DNA of 39,161 nucleotides. It comes from Thermoplasmata archaeon (GTDB lineage: Archaea > Thermoplasmatota > Thermoplasmata > Halarchaeoplasmatales > Halarchaeoplasmataceae). Both the position numbers and the translations under genes were made by a program. Of this stretch, positions 24,193 through 31,364 are shown one piece after another. Where the stretch lies: positions 1 through 39,161 of the forward strand of contig JAFDTP010000005.1 in assembly GCA_019594195.1 (NCBI GenBank), written 5' to 3'. Within the stretch, counting starts at the first letter, position 1. The number at the start of each line of letters is the position of its first letter. A model generated the notes under the pieces. The model worked only from the letters and a program-made list of their open reading frames with translations. It did no database searches and was not told where the DNA came from.

Positions 24193-25308
24193 ATGCAAAG
24201 GAAAGGTACTACGGACCTACCTTTACATGGAGGCAGTGCCCCTAGATGGCTTTTTGAAAGGATGGTGCGACTCAGCAAAGGTATAAGCGAAGTCATCATC
24301 GATGATTTCGGACAGGATGAATTTTTAAGGAGGATAACTGATCCCCATTGGTTCCAGGCTTTTTCATGTACTATCGGTTTTGATTGGCATTCCAGTGGTA
24401 CTACCACGACAACCTGTGGTGCTTTGAAGGAGGCCTTAGATCCTGTTCAACATGGATTAGCCATCACTGGAGGAAAAGGTAAAGTTAGCAGAAAGACACC
24501 TCGGGAAATAAAAGACTTGGAAGATGTTTTTTCTATTGAACCCTCTGATTTGGATCGATTGGTCGATAACTCTAAAACCTCTGCAAAGATAGATAACTCC
24601 TGTATTCAAGACGATTATCAACTCTATCATCACTGCTTTATAGTCTCAGAAGATTCAGAATGGGGGGTAGTACAGCAGGGGATGAAGGAGGATAAAGGTT
24701 ATGCAAGAAGATATCAATGGTTATCTAAAAATGTTGATGATATGGTCGAAGAACCTCATGAGGGTGTATCCTGTGACAGAAAAGCTGAGAAAGTATTGAA
24801 TATGACGGATAAACAGAGTAAAGAGGCAAGAGATATAAGTGTAGATCTTGTGAACGATGATCCTACACATTTAAGGAAGTATCTTGATAAAAGTGGACAG
24901 ACCTCCTTGAACGATTTTGGGAAAAGAGAACTTGAGATGCCTTCACATCATGCCGTATTGGATATGGACATCACCGAGAGGGGATGGAGAACGCTCGAAA
25001 GAGCTTATGAGATCCAGCCAGACGATTACGAAGAACTGATAAGCTTGGAAGGCATGGGTCCCAAAAAGATCAGAGCTCTAGCTCTTGTTTCAGATCTGAT
25101 CTATGGTTCTGAAGTTAGTTGGAAGGATCCGGTCAAGTATAGTTTTGCTCATGGTGGAAAGGACGGGACGCCGTATCCCGTCGATAAAGAGGTTTACGAC
25201 AACACGGTCAGTGTTTTGGAAGAGGATATAGAGAAGGCTGAAGTCTCTGAAAAGGATAAAAAACACGCGATCAAAAGATTGAATACCCATCTGGATGATA
25301 AAAATTAG
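24193..25308 (+). CDS. DUF763 family protein
   Basis: 371-residue soluble protein. The N-terminus GTTDLPLHGGSAPRWLFERMVRL (residues 5-27) and the WFQAFSCTIGFDWHSSGTTTTTCGALKEAL segment (53-82) are distinctive of DUF763, a family found in archaea and thermophilic bacteria. The body continues with ITGGKGKVSRKTP, DDYQLYHHCFIV (133-144), GYARRYQWL and SFAHGGKDGTPYPVD (about 321-335). A helix-hairpin-helix-like LISLEGMGPKKIRALALVSD (about 279-298) suggests DNA binding. Catalytic role unknown. Full length; probable leaderless promoter (AAAAGTTATACTC about 30 bases upstream), separated by 71 bases from pan. Confidence 0.88.
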   Translation: MQRKGTTDLPLHGGSAPRWLFERMVRLSKGISEVIIDDFGQDEFLRRITDPHWFQAFSCTIGFDWHSSGTTTTTCGALKEALDPVQHGLAITGGKGKVSRKTPREIKDLEDVFSIEPSDLDRLVDNSKTSAKIDNSCIQDDYQLYHHCFIVSEDSEWGVVQQGMKEDKGYARRYQWLSKNVDDMVEEPHEGVSCDRKAEKVLNMTDKQSKEARDISVDLVNDDPTHLRKYLDKSGQTSLNDFGKRELEMPSHHAVLDMDITERGWRTLERAYEIQPDDYEELISLEGMGPKKIRALALVSDLIYGSEVSWKDPVKYSFAHGGKDGTPYPVDKEVYDNTVSVLEEDIEKAEVSEKDKKHAIKRLNTHLDDKN

Positions 25309-25330
25309 GTTCCAGAGAGAAATTACCACA

Positions 25331-25342
25331 ATCTTTATAACG
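25331..25342 (+). promoter_or_regulatory. pan promoter
   Basis: ATCTTTATAACG, about 43 bases before the pan start codon. Predicted leader of about 15 bases that includes the GGTGGT ribosome-binding site deciding the TTG start. Confidence 0.5.
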
Positions 25343-25379
25343 CAGCCGTATCGTAAAATAAGTAATAGACGGTGGTCAT

Positions 25380-26588
25380 TTGGACGAAGAAGATTTGAGT
25401 GGGAAATCAAAAGAGTTGACTCAAAGAATCGAGGAACTACAGAAGAAACACGCCGAAAGAGCGGACGACTATCCTAGTTCTACAAGGGACGATTACGTGA
25501 GGAATGAATTGGAGAGACTTAAGAAGGAAACAAAAGAGCTGAAGAAAGAAGTAGCTAGGCTGAAAAAACCACCACTTTTGGTCGGACAGGTCAAAGAATT
25601 ATTACCTGAAGACAAGGCTGTTATAGAGAGTTCGACCGGTCCAGACTTTATCGTTAACGTTGCCGACTTTTTACCAAATAATGATCTCACACCGGGGACA
25701 AGGGTTGCATTGAACAAACAGACCCTTTCGGTGGTAGAAGTTCTGCCGTCTCCAGTTGATCCAGATATAATGGGTGCGGAGTTAGTCGACAAACCTGAGA
25801 TAACTTATGATGATATCGGAGGATTGAAGGACCAGATAAGAGATGTCAGAGAGACTGTTGAAGAACCTCTTCTTTATCCGGAGAAATTCTCCAATGTTGG
25901 TATCGACCCTCCGAAGGCTGTTCTACTTGTAGGCCCTCCGGGTACTGGAAAGACTATGATGGCAAAAGCTGTTGCCAATCGTACGAATGCGACCTTTATC
26001 AAACTAGTTGGCTCTGAACTTGTACAGAAATATATCGGCGAAGGGGCAAGGATGGTCAGGGAATTATTTGATATGGCTAGGGAGAAATCTCCATCAGTTA
26101 TCTTCATTGATGAATTGGATTCCGTAGCTACTAAAAGACAAGAGCAGGCGACTTCTGGAGATAGAGAGGTGCAGAGGACCATGATGCAGCTCCTTTCTGA
26201 ATTGGATGGTTTCGATCCTCTTGGAGATGTCAAGTTGATCGGAGCAACCAACAGACCAAAACTACTCGACAAAGCGCTTTTGAGACCGGGTAGGTTCGAC
26301 AGGATAATCGAAACACCGAAACCCGACTACCAAGCTAGAAGAGACATATTCAAGATCCATATGAAGGAGATGGATGTAGCCGAGGATATAGACTTAGGAT
26401 TACTGGCCTCGGAGAGCGAGGAGGCCAGCGGTGCGGACATAAAAGCTATCTGCACTGAGGCCGGCATGTTCTCTATAAGGAGAGATGAAGGGGACAAAGT
26501 CCGAAGTCAAGACTTCTTGGATGCACTTGAAAAAGTCCTTTCAGATTCTACGGAAAGGAAGATCAAAAAACAAGTCATGTACGCATAA
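25380..26588 (+). CDS. pan: Proteasome-activating nucleotidase PAN
   Basis: AAA+ unfoldase that feeds proteins into the 20S proteasome, homologous to the eukaryotic Rpt ring. 402 residues, typical. Coiled coil about 7-63, OB-fold domain about 68-125 (GQVKELLPEDKAVIESSTGPDF), AAA domain with Walker A GPPGTGK (Lys191), Walker B VIFIDELDSVA and arginine-finger LLRPGRFDR. The C-terminus is Met-Tyr-Ala, fitting the HbYX rule for opening the proteasome gate. The start is a TTG at 25380 with GGTGGT four bases before it; no ATG is available before the coiled coil, so TTG is accepted. Its partner PsmB is encoded about 8.5 kb upstream. Confidence 0.96.
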   Translation: MDEEDLSGKSKELTQRIEELQKKHAERADDYPSSTRDDYVRNELERLKKETKELKKEVARLKKPPLLVGQVKELLPEDKAVIESSTGPDFIVNVADFLPNNDLTPGTRVALNKQTLSVVEVLPSPVDPDIMGAELVDKPEITYDDIGGLKDQIRDVRETVEEPLLYPEKFSNVGIDPPKAVLLVGPPGTGKTMMAKAVANRTNATFIKLVGSELVQKYIGEGARMVRELFDMAREKSPSVIFIDELDSVATKRQEQATSGDREVQRTMMQLLSELDGFDPLGDVKLIGATNRPKLLDKALLRPGRFDRIIETPKPDYQARRDIFKIHMKEMDVAEDIDLGLLASESEEASGADIKAICTEAGMFSIRRDEGDKVRSQDFLDALEKVLSDSTERKIKKQVMYA

Positions 26589-26623
26589 AATGATTTAAAC
26601 TGATCTTAAAATCCTTTAACTTT

Positions 26624-26776
26624 CTATTCTTGTTTTACATCTGTTTCTATAACGAAAGGTCCCATGTAGTCGCAGTCTTCGCAGTGATATTTGTATCCAG
26701 TTATGAATGCAGTTTCTGGAAATATCTTTCGGCTGCCGCATTTAGGGCACTCTAATTTCTTTATCGGTTTTTTCAT
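26624..26776 (-). CDS. Small zinc-ribbon protein
   Basis: 50-residue protein found by reading the minus strand: ATG at 26776, stop at 26624, with GGAG seven bases upstream. Four cysteines form one zinc ribbon: CPKCG (Cys10, Cys13) and CEDC (Cys32, Cys35), separated by ETAFITGYKYH, with the C-terminal DYMGPFVIE. Similar tiny ribbons with a GxYxC..C.Y.G.FV pattern occur in other euryarchaea with no known function; they may bind RNA or a protein partner. It lies tail-to-tail with pan (35 bases between stops) and is preceded by a GC-rich folded segment that may be its leader or a separate RNA. Confidence 0.8.
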   Translation of the reverse strand: MKKPIKKLECPKCGSRKIFPETAFITGYKYHCEDCDYMGPFVIETDVKQE

Positions 26777-26795
26777 TTTTGGCTCCTAGATAAGA

Positions 26796-26941
26796 TGTCC
26801 CCTGGCCGTAACGGGTCGGTTCATCGTCAGGTGCATCCAACTCCCCTCCCTGACTCAGACCAGGGGTATGTCCAGTCCTGGGGTTGGTCCCTGATCACCT
26901 TTAGGACGTTTCATCCATATCACAGGGGGACCCAACAGGAC
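26796..26941 (-). ncRNA. Candidate structured RNA with two large hairpins, a kink-turn and ACA boxes
   Basis: G+C is 56% over 26821-26940 (my count) against 27% at 27001-27060. On the minus strand, hairpin 1 spans 26941-26875: GTCCTG pairs CAGGAC and TTGG(G)TCCC pairs GGGACCAA, with a three-base bulge. Hairpin 2 spans 26866-26799: outer stem CCCCTGG/CCAGGGG, inner stem GTCAGG/CCTGAC, and a small CCGTTACGG hairpin. At the inner stem, CUGA (26858-26855) faces ACGAUGA (26827-26821), a kink-turn pattern as bound by L7Ae, with one mismatch to the C-box consensus. Each hairpin is followed by ACA (26871-26869 and 26798-26796), as in H/ACA guide RNAs. A TATA box sits at the right distance. Alternative: a leader of the zinc-ribbon gene, or a short frameshifted ORF. 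Confidence 0.5.
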
Positions 26942-26960
26942 AGTGCCCGGTATAACCGGA

Positions 26961-26972
26961 CGTTATAATATC
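26961..26972 (-). promoter_or_regulatory. Promoter driving the folded RNA and possibly the zinc-ribbon gene
   Basis: Minus strand GATATTATAACG. A start about 25 bases downstream would fall at about 26941, the first base of hairpin 1. The core is identical to the promoter at 21821-21834. A CCGG-TATAA-CCGG inverted repeat (26947-26959) lies between TATA box and predicted start. Confidence 0.5.
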
Positions 26973-27025
26973 GTAACACAGGTATTTCAAACCATCGGAT
27001 TTTTACGCCGTTGGAGTGCATAAAA

Positions 27026-27038
27026 GATTTTATAATAG
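27026..27038 (+). promoter_or_regulatory. Promoter of the Usp/transporter array
   Basis: AAAAGATTTTATAATAG region; the TATA core GATTTTATAATAG is centred 27 bases before the ATG at 27059, placing the transcription start on that ATG. Closely matches the rpoK promoter. Confidence 0.6.
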
Positions 27039-27058
27039 ATATTATTTACTGTTAGTAG

Positions 27059-27157
27059 ATGGCCAAAAAGAAGCAAGAGGATATATCGACCGCGGATATG
27101 CTTATATTTATCGGAGGTTGTCTCTTCTATGGGATCAGAATCGAAAAGAAACAGTGA
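27059..27157 (+). CDS. Possible leaderless 32-residue mini-protein upstream of usp1
   Basis: ATG at the predicted transcription start, TGA at 27155-27157. The peptide is MAKKKQEDISTADMLIFIGG followed by CLFYGIRIEKKQ: a basic start, a short hydrophobic stretch (about residues 14-26) and a basic end. It overlaps the first 29 bases of the Usp gene in another frame. It could be a real small membrane peptide, a regulatory upstream ORF, or chance. Support is only the promoter spacing and the balanced composition; no homologue is known to me. Confidence 0.35.
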   Translation: MAKKKQEDISTADMLIFIGGCLFYGIRIEKKQ

Positions 27158-27683
27158 AAAGATGGGAGAAGAACCTAAACCAAAGAAAAAAGTGATGAAA
27201 CGGAAAGACGAAAAGAGAACTGAAGCGGTTAAAACACTGATGATAGCCAGTTATAGAGAAAATTACACTAAGGGATCTTTGGATGTTATAAAACAGATAA
27301 TTGACCAGGAGAGACCCGAGAAGATAATAGTACTCAAAGCCATCGAACAGAAGTCAACTCCAGAGATGGTAGACGCTAATATCGGTGTAGAAAGCAAGAA
27401 GGACTTTCTCGAATCGGTGAAAAAGGAAAAAAAAGAACAGGCGGATAGATATGCAGAGGATCTGATCGAACTCATCGAGAAATTCGATATTCCTTCAGAA
27501 GTCCATCTGAGAAAGGGAGAGAACGTAGCGCAGGAGATAATAGAAGAGTTCGAAAATATGGATGTAGATCATGTGATCATCCATGAGCCCAAAAAAGGCC
27601 CTCTAGGCAAAGTTATGGAGGGCAGTGTATCGGAAAATGTTAAAAAGGGTGTAGATACTAAGAAGGTCACGCTATTGGAGTGA
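27129..27683 (+). CDS. Universal stress protein (UspA family), copy 1
   Basis: 184 residues; the first about 35 are a charged Lys/Glu extension, then a Usp alpha/beta domain: LMIASYRENYTKGSLDVI, KIIVLKAIEQ, a long helix KKEKKEQADRYAEDLIELIEKF, EVHLRKGENVAQEIIEEFENMDVDHVIIHEP and a C-terminal GPLGKVMEGSVSENV. The loop after the last strand is shortened from the ATP-binding pattern Gly-x2-Gly-x9-Gly-Ser to Gly-x2-Gly-x4-Gly-Ser, and the first strand lacks the usual Asp, so nucleotide binding is uncertain. The start at 27129 has GGAGGT ten bases upstream; a Met at 27162 is an alternative. Followed 84 bases later by a DASS transporter, suggesting it modulates that carrier. Confidence 0.88.
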   Translation: MGSESKRNSEKMGEEPKPKKKVMKRKDEKRTEAVKTLMIASYRENYTKGSLDVIKQIIDQERPEKIIVLKAIEQKSTPEMVDANIGVESKKDFLESVKKEKKEQADRYAEDLIELIEKFDIPSEVHLRKGENVAQEIIEEFENMDVDHVIIHEPKKGPLGKVMEGSVSENVKKGVDTKKVTLLE

Positions 27684-27767
27684 GGCCTTTCGTCACTTTC
27701 GCTTTGACAACTTAGGCTCAGCTATTATAAGTGCATACTATCTAAATAATATAATACCGGGGTAAAT

Positions 27768-29219
27768 ATGAGTCAAGTGACTAACGACTTGATATCGAGG
27801 ATCACCAATCCAGATCTGATCATACTAAGACATCTGAAGAAAGATAAGGTCCAGGGAGTCATTGGTCTCATCATATTCGGCATCTTGATCTTGATCTTCA
27901 ATCAGATGGCTCCAGATACCGTTACCGCTCAACAGTACTATGGCTTAGCATTACTGTTCCTAGCTATCTATTACTGGCTTTTGACCCCTGTATCCTATAT
28001 GTTCACCGCCTTTTTGATCATATCCTTTTCAGTGATGCTCGGTATCATCGAACCGACCGATGCATTTACTGGTTTCGCCTCTACCACTATTTTCTTCCTT
28101 ATAGGAGCCTTCATCTTGAGTCTGACAATAGAAAAATACGGCCTTCATAAGAGGATAGCATTGACAGTTTTAAAGAGATTTGGAGACAATCCAAAGCGAT
28201 TCCTCTTAGGAATTGTACTCATAGGTTCTTTTCTCTCTATGACGATGCCGGCCCACGGTGTAGCCGCTGTTTTCATACCGGTACTTTTAAGCATATATTC
28301 TATATTCGATGAAGGTGAATTGAACCCTCATTTCATAAAGGCGAGTCTACTCGGTCTATCATTTTCTACCAGCGTGGGTAGTATGGGGACACTTCTTGGT
28401 GGAGCTAGAAACCCTTTGGCTATAGAGATCTACTATGCTGAAACCGGTAAATCGATCTCTTTTGTGGAGTGGTTCGTCGCTGCGATACCGATGGTACTTT
28501 TGATGACTTTCTTTGTTTATTTCGTCCTCATAAAGATATTCGACGTCAGCGGGGTCGATATGGACCGCCTATTGAGAGAAGTCGGCTCCCAGGTCGACGA
28601 GATGGGAGATTTTTCGATGGGTGAAGCCAAGGCTCTTGGATTTCTGATATCTGCTTTTGTAGCCTGGGCAGTACTAGGACAGGTATTCGGCATGGGAGTG
28701 ATCGCGGTATTCATTTCCGTGGTGATAGCTCTTTCAGGCACTATCAGTTGGGACGATATATCTCAGAGACTGCCCTGGGGTACTATATTCCTTTACGGCG
28801 GAGCAATATCTTTAGGATTCATATTGAGCGAATCACTGACACTTCAATTCATAGCCACTACTCTGCTTGACATGGTCGGTGAGAATCCTTTCCTACTGCT
28901 GGCTATGTTCGCAACCCTTACCGCTGTCTTATCGAATGTCATGAGTAACGCTGCGACGACCGGTGTGGTTCTACCGATAGCGCTTTCTGCGATGCGGGTG
29001 ATGGACTTCCCAGATATACTGCCAGTTTTCTTAGTGGCGCTTCCCAGTGCATTTGCTTTCATGTTCATCGTAGGTACTCCTAGCGCCGCATTGGTTTACT
29101 CGACCGGCCATCTTGATCAGAAGGATTTCCTGATATCGGGCCTAATCCTCAACATAATCGGTTTATCAATATTCCTGACGATAGGTCTAGGTTGGTGGAG
29201 ATTACTCGGGTATTGGTGA
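27768..29219 (+). CDS. SLC13/DASS-type anion or dicarboxylate transporter, copy 1
   Basis: 483-residue inner-membrane secondary transporter with about 11-12 helices, resembling the divalent anion:Na+ symporter family (sulfate, citrate, succinate and related acids). After a cytoplasmic N-terminus come two inverted halves. The half-1 hairpin region is MTMPAHGVAAVFIPVLL with GSMGTLLGGARNPLAIE, where other members have GTPPN; the half-2 hairpin is MSNAATTGVVLPIALS with VGTPSAALVYSTG. The GGARN variant and the absence of the first SNT motif mean the substrate cannot be named. It is about the same length as the second copy and very similar to it. Preceded and followed by Usp genes, presumably one transcription unit. 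Confidence 0.88.
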   Translation: MSQVTNDLISRITNPDLIILRHLKKDKVQGVIGLIIFGILILIFNQMAPDTVTAQQYYGLALLFLAIYYWLLTPVSYMFTAFLIISFSVMLGIIEPTDAFTGFASTTIFFLIGAFILSLTIEKYGLHKRIALTVLKRFGDNPKRFLLGIVLIGSFLSMTMPAHGVAAVFIPVLLSIYSIFDEGELNPHFIKASLLGLSFSTSVGSMGTLLGGARNPLAIEIYYAETGKSISFVEWFVAAIPMVLLMTFFVYFVLIKIFDVSGVDMDRLLREVGSQVDEMGDFSMGEAKALGFLISAFVAWAVLGQVFGMGVIAVFISVVIALSGTISWDDISQRLPWGTIFLYGGAISLGFILSESLTLQFIATTLLDMVGENPFLLLAMFATLTAVLSNVMSNAATTGVVLPIALSAMRVMDFPDILPVFLVALPSAFAFMFIVGTPSAALVYSTGHLDQKDFLISGLILNIIGLSIFLTIGLGWWRLLGYW

Positions 29220-29254
29220 TAAGACATCAGATCTCTTCACCATTTTAAGATATC

Positions 29255-29269
29255 AAAAATTTATAAATG
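29255..29269 (+). promoter_or_regulatory. Possible internal promoter before usp2
   Basis: AAAAATTTATAAATG in the 126-base gap after transporter 1, giving a leader of about 55 bases with a GGGGGAAGG purine stretch before the usp2 ATG. Confidence 0.45.
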
Positions 29270-29345
29270 AGGTTCCCATTAAGAGTGATGTGGATAAGGA
29301 ACATAACATCTATATCATACCGATCAAAGGGGGAAGGAATATCAT

Positions 29346-29861
29346 ATGAGTTATAAAGATATAAAGTCCGCTCGAGATAAAGATGAGAATAGCTTTGAAA
29401 CAGATGATAAAAATCTGATGATAGCTTGTTATAGAGAACAATATTCTGAAGAATCTTTAGATTATATCAGAGGAAAGATCCAGGACGCATCACCTGAAAA
29501 GATAATCATTTTGAAACTATTGGAGGAAAAACGTTCATCTGAATTGATCGATGCAAATATAGGCTTTAGAGATAAGAAAAAATTAGCAGATATCCTTAGA
29601 AAAGAGCAGAAAGAAAAGATCGATAGATTAGCTAAAGGATTGATCAAGATGGTTGAAAGGTTTGACATACCATACGAAGTCCATATCGGGATAAACTATG
29701 ACTTAGCATCGGAAATCATCGATGAATTCAGTAAGAGGTCAGTTGATCACGTCATAATACATACCCCAACAAGAAGTTCCATCGGAAGGATGATGGAAGG
29801 AAGCGTGTCTCGTAAGGTCCTAAAAACTTTAGGTGAAGATAAGGTCACTTTGCTAGAATGA
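29346..29861 (+). CDS. Universal stress protein (UspA family), copy 2
   Basis: 171 residues, a clear paralogue of copy 1 with the same order of segments: LMIACYREQYSEESLDYIRG, KIIILKLLEEKRSSELIDAN, a long charged helix, EVHIGINYDLASEIIDEFSKRSVDHVIIHTP and SSIGRMMEGSVSRKV. The N-terminal extension is shorter (about 25 residues). The phosphate-loop analogue is again the short form, Gly-x4-Gly-Ser, and the first strand has Cys-Tyr where canonical family members have an Asp. It lies 33 bases upstream of transporter 2, with GGGGG in the gap as a probable ribosome-binding site for the latter. Likely cytoplasmic and linked to the neighbouring carriers. Confidence 0.87.
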   Translation: MSYKDIKSARDKDENSFETDDKNLMIACYREQYSEESLDYIRGKIQDASPEKIIILKLLEEKRSSELIDANIGFRDKKKLADILRKEQKEKIDRLAKGLIKMVERFDIPYEVHIGINYDLASEIIDEFSKRSVDHVIIHTPTRSSIGRMMEGSVSRKVLKTLGEDKVTLLE

Positions 29862-29894
29862 ATAAAACACACTGGATGATTTGGGGGATATAAA

Positions 29895-31352
29895 ATGGAT
29901 GATGAAAACACCCCTGAAGAACCCGATAATGAGCTCATCGAAACCTCTATGGATCGGATGGACTATCTGAGAAATGATAAGGTCCAGACAGTAATAGGTC
30001 TAGTTATTTTTTTGGTTCTGATTTTTTCATTTGATCGGATCGCAACAGATGTTGCTCAGGCACAGCAGTATTATGGTCTGGCTCTACTTTTTTTGGCAAT
30101 TTATTTTTGGGCACTCACCCCGATATCTTACATGTTCACCGCGTTCTTGATAATCTCCTCCTCAGTCCTTTTAGGCATTATAACTCCCGAAGAGGCTTTC
30201 ACGGGATTCGCATCCTCTTCTATCTTCTTTTTGATCGGTGCATTTATTTTGGCCTCTACTGTCGAAAAACAGGGACTTCACAAAAGGATCGCTCTAAAGG
30301 TTTTACAAAGATTCGGGGACACTCCACAGCAGTTTTTACTAGGCGTCATACTTATCGGATCATTTCTCTCCATGCTTATGCCCGGTAACGGCGTCGCTGC
30401 ACTTTTTATACCGGTACTTTTAACCGTTTTTTCTGTATATGAGGATAAGGAACTTGACAAGAACTTTGTTAAATCTACTCTTTTAGCACTCACTTTTTCC
30501 ACCAGTATAGGCAGTATAGCGACTTTTTTGGGAGGTGCTAGAAACATCCTAGCCGTAGAGATTTATCACAGTGAAACTGGGAAATACATATCTTTTGTGG
30601 AATGGTTCATCGCCGCAATACCCGTGGTAATAATAATGACCTTCATACTTTATTTTGTATTAAAAAAATTATTTAAAATAAGAGAAGTAGAGATGGGGAA
30701 GATTAGGAATAAATTGAGAGAAGAAGTTCAAGATATGGGCGCTTTCTCTATGGGTGAAGCGAAGGCTTTGGGTTTCCTGATCTCTGCCTTCATCGCGTGG
30801 GCCTTTGTGGGCCAGTATATAGGACTAGCGGTCATCTCTGTATTGGTCACAGTAGTGATCGCTATGACTGGCACCATCAGCTGGGATGATATCGTACAAA
30901 AGATGCCGTGGGGAGCTATATTCTTGATCGGTGGAGCTGTTTCGCTTTCTTTCATACTAGGTGAAAGCGGCACGTTAGAATTCATCGCTACTTCAATACT
31001 GGATATCGGTGGTGAAAGTCCTCTGTTGTTATTGACACTTTTTACGATCTTAACGGTAGTTCTGGCAAATCTGATGAGCAGTTCTGCCACAACCGGTGTC
31101 GTTCTGCCTATCGCGCTTTCAGCGATGATATTTTTGGGTTATTCAGACACACTGCCGGTATTCTTGGTCGCGTTCCCCAGTGCGTTTGCATTTATGTTAG
31201 TCGTTGGAAGACCCAGTTCCGCGCTAGTCTATTCTACTGGATACCTCGATCAAAAAGATTTCCTGCTTCCCGGTTTGATACTCGTTTTGATCGGATTGGC
31301 GGTTTTCCTCACGATCGGGTTAGGTTGGTGGCGACTCCTAGGTTATTGGTGA
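29895..31352 (+). CDS. SLC13/DASS-type anion or dicarboxylate transporter, copy 2
   Basis: 485 residues and strongly similar to copy 1 along its whole length; for example QAQQYYGLALLFLAIYFW, TPISYMFTAFLIIS, GFASSSIFFLIGAFIL and the C-terminal FLTIGLGWWRLLGYW are nearly identical in both. The hairpin motifs are MLMPGNGVAALFIPVLL with GSIATFLGGARNILAVE, and MSSSATTGVVLPIALS with VGRPSSALVYSTG. Differences cluster in the hydrophilic N-terminus and in these putative substrate loops (AHG against GNG, NP against NI, GTPSA against GRPSS), which suggests different substrates rather than a fresh redundant copy. About 11-12 membrane helices. The next Usp gene starts 12 bases after its stop, so co-translation is likely. 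Confidence 0.88.
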   Translation: MDDENTPEEPDNELIETSMDRMDYLRNDKVQTVIGLVIFLVLIFSFDRIATDVAQAQQYYGLALLFLAIYFWALTPISYMFTAFLIISSSVLLGIITPEEAFTGFASSSIFFLIGAFILASTVEKQGLHKRIALKVLQRFGDTPQQFLLGVILIGSFLSMLMPGNGVAALFIPVLLTVFSVYEDKELDKNFVKSTLLALTFSTSIGSIATFLGGARNILAVEIYHSETGKYISFVEWFIAAIPVVIIMTFILYFVLKKLFKIREVEMGKIRNKLREEVQDMGAFSMGEAKALGFLISAFIAWAFVGQYIGLAVISVLVTVVIAMTGTISWDDIVQKMPWGAIFLIGGAVSLSFILGESGTLEFIATSILDIGGESPLLLLTLFTILTVVLANLMSSSATTGVVLPIALSAMIFLGYSDTLPVFLVAFPSAFAFMLVVGRPSSALVYSTGYLDQKDFLLPGLILVLIGLAVFLTIGLGWWRLLGYW

Positions 31353-31364
31353 GGTGGATTTTAG

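Noticed and set aside
26790..26960. GC-rich folded region as SRP RNA, RNase P RNA or a tRNA
   Set aside because: The conserved SRP helix-8 loop (GGAAGG...AGCAG) is absent, and the RNase P core sequences (GAGGAAAGUCC and ACAGAA) are not found, only a loose GGATGAAACGTCC. No T-loop plus acceptor stem fits a tRNA, and the size is too small for SRP RNA.
15471..29277. Shared 13-mer AAATGAGGTTCCC at 15471 and 29265
   Set aside because: Positions relative to the two TATA boxes differ, and a single 13-base match between two places in 39 kb of AT-rich DNA can occur by chance.
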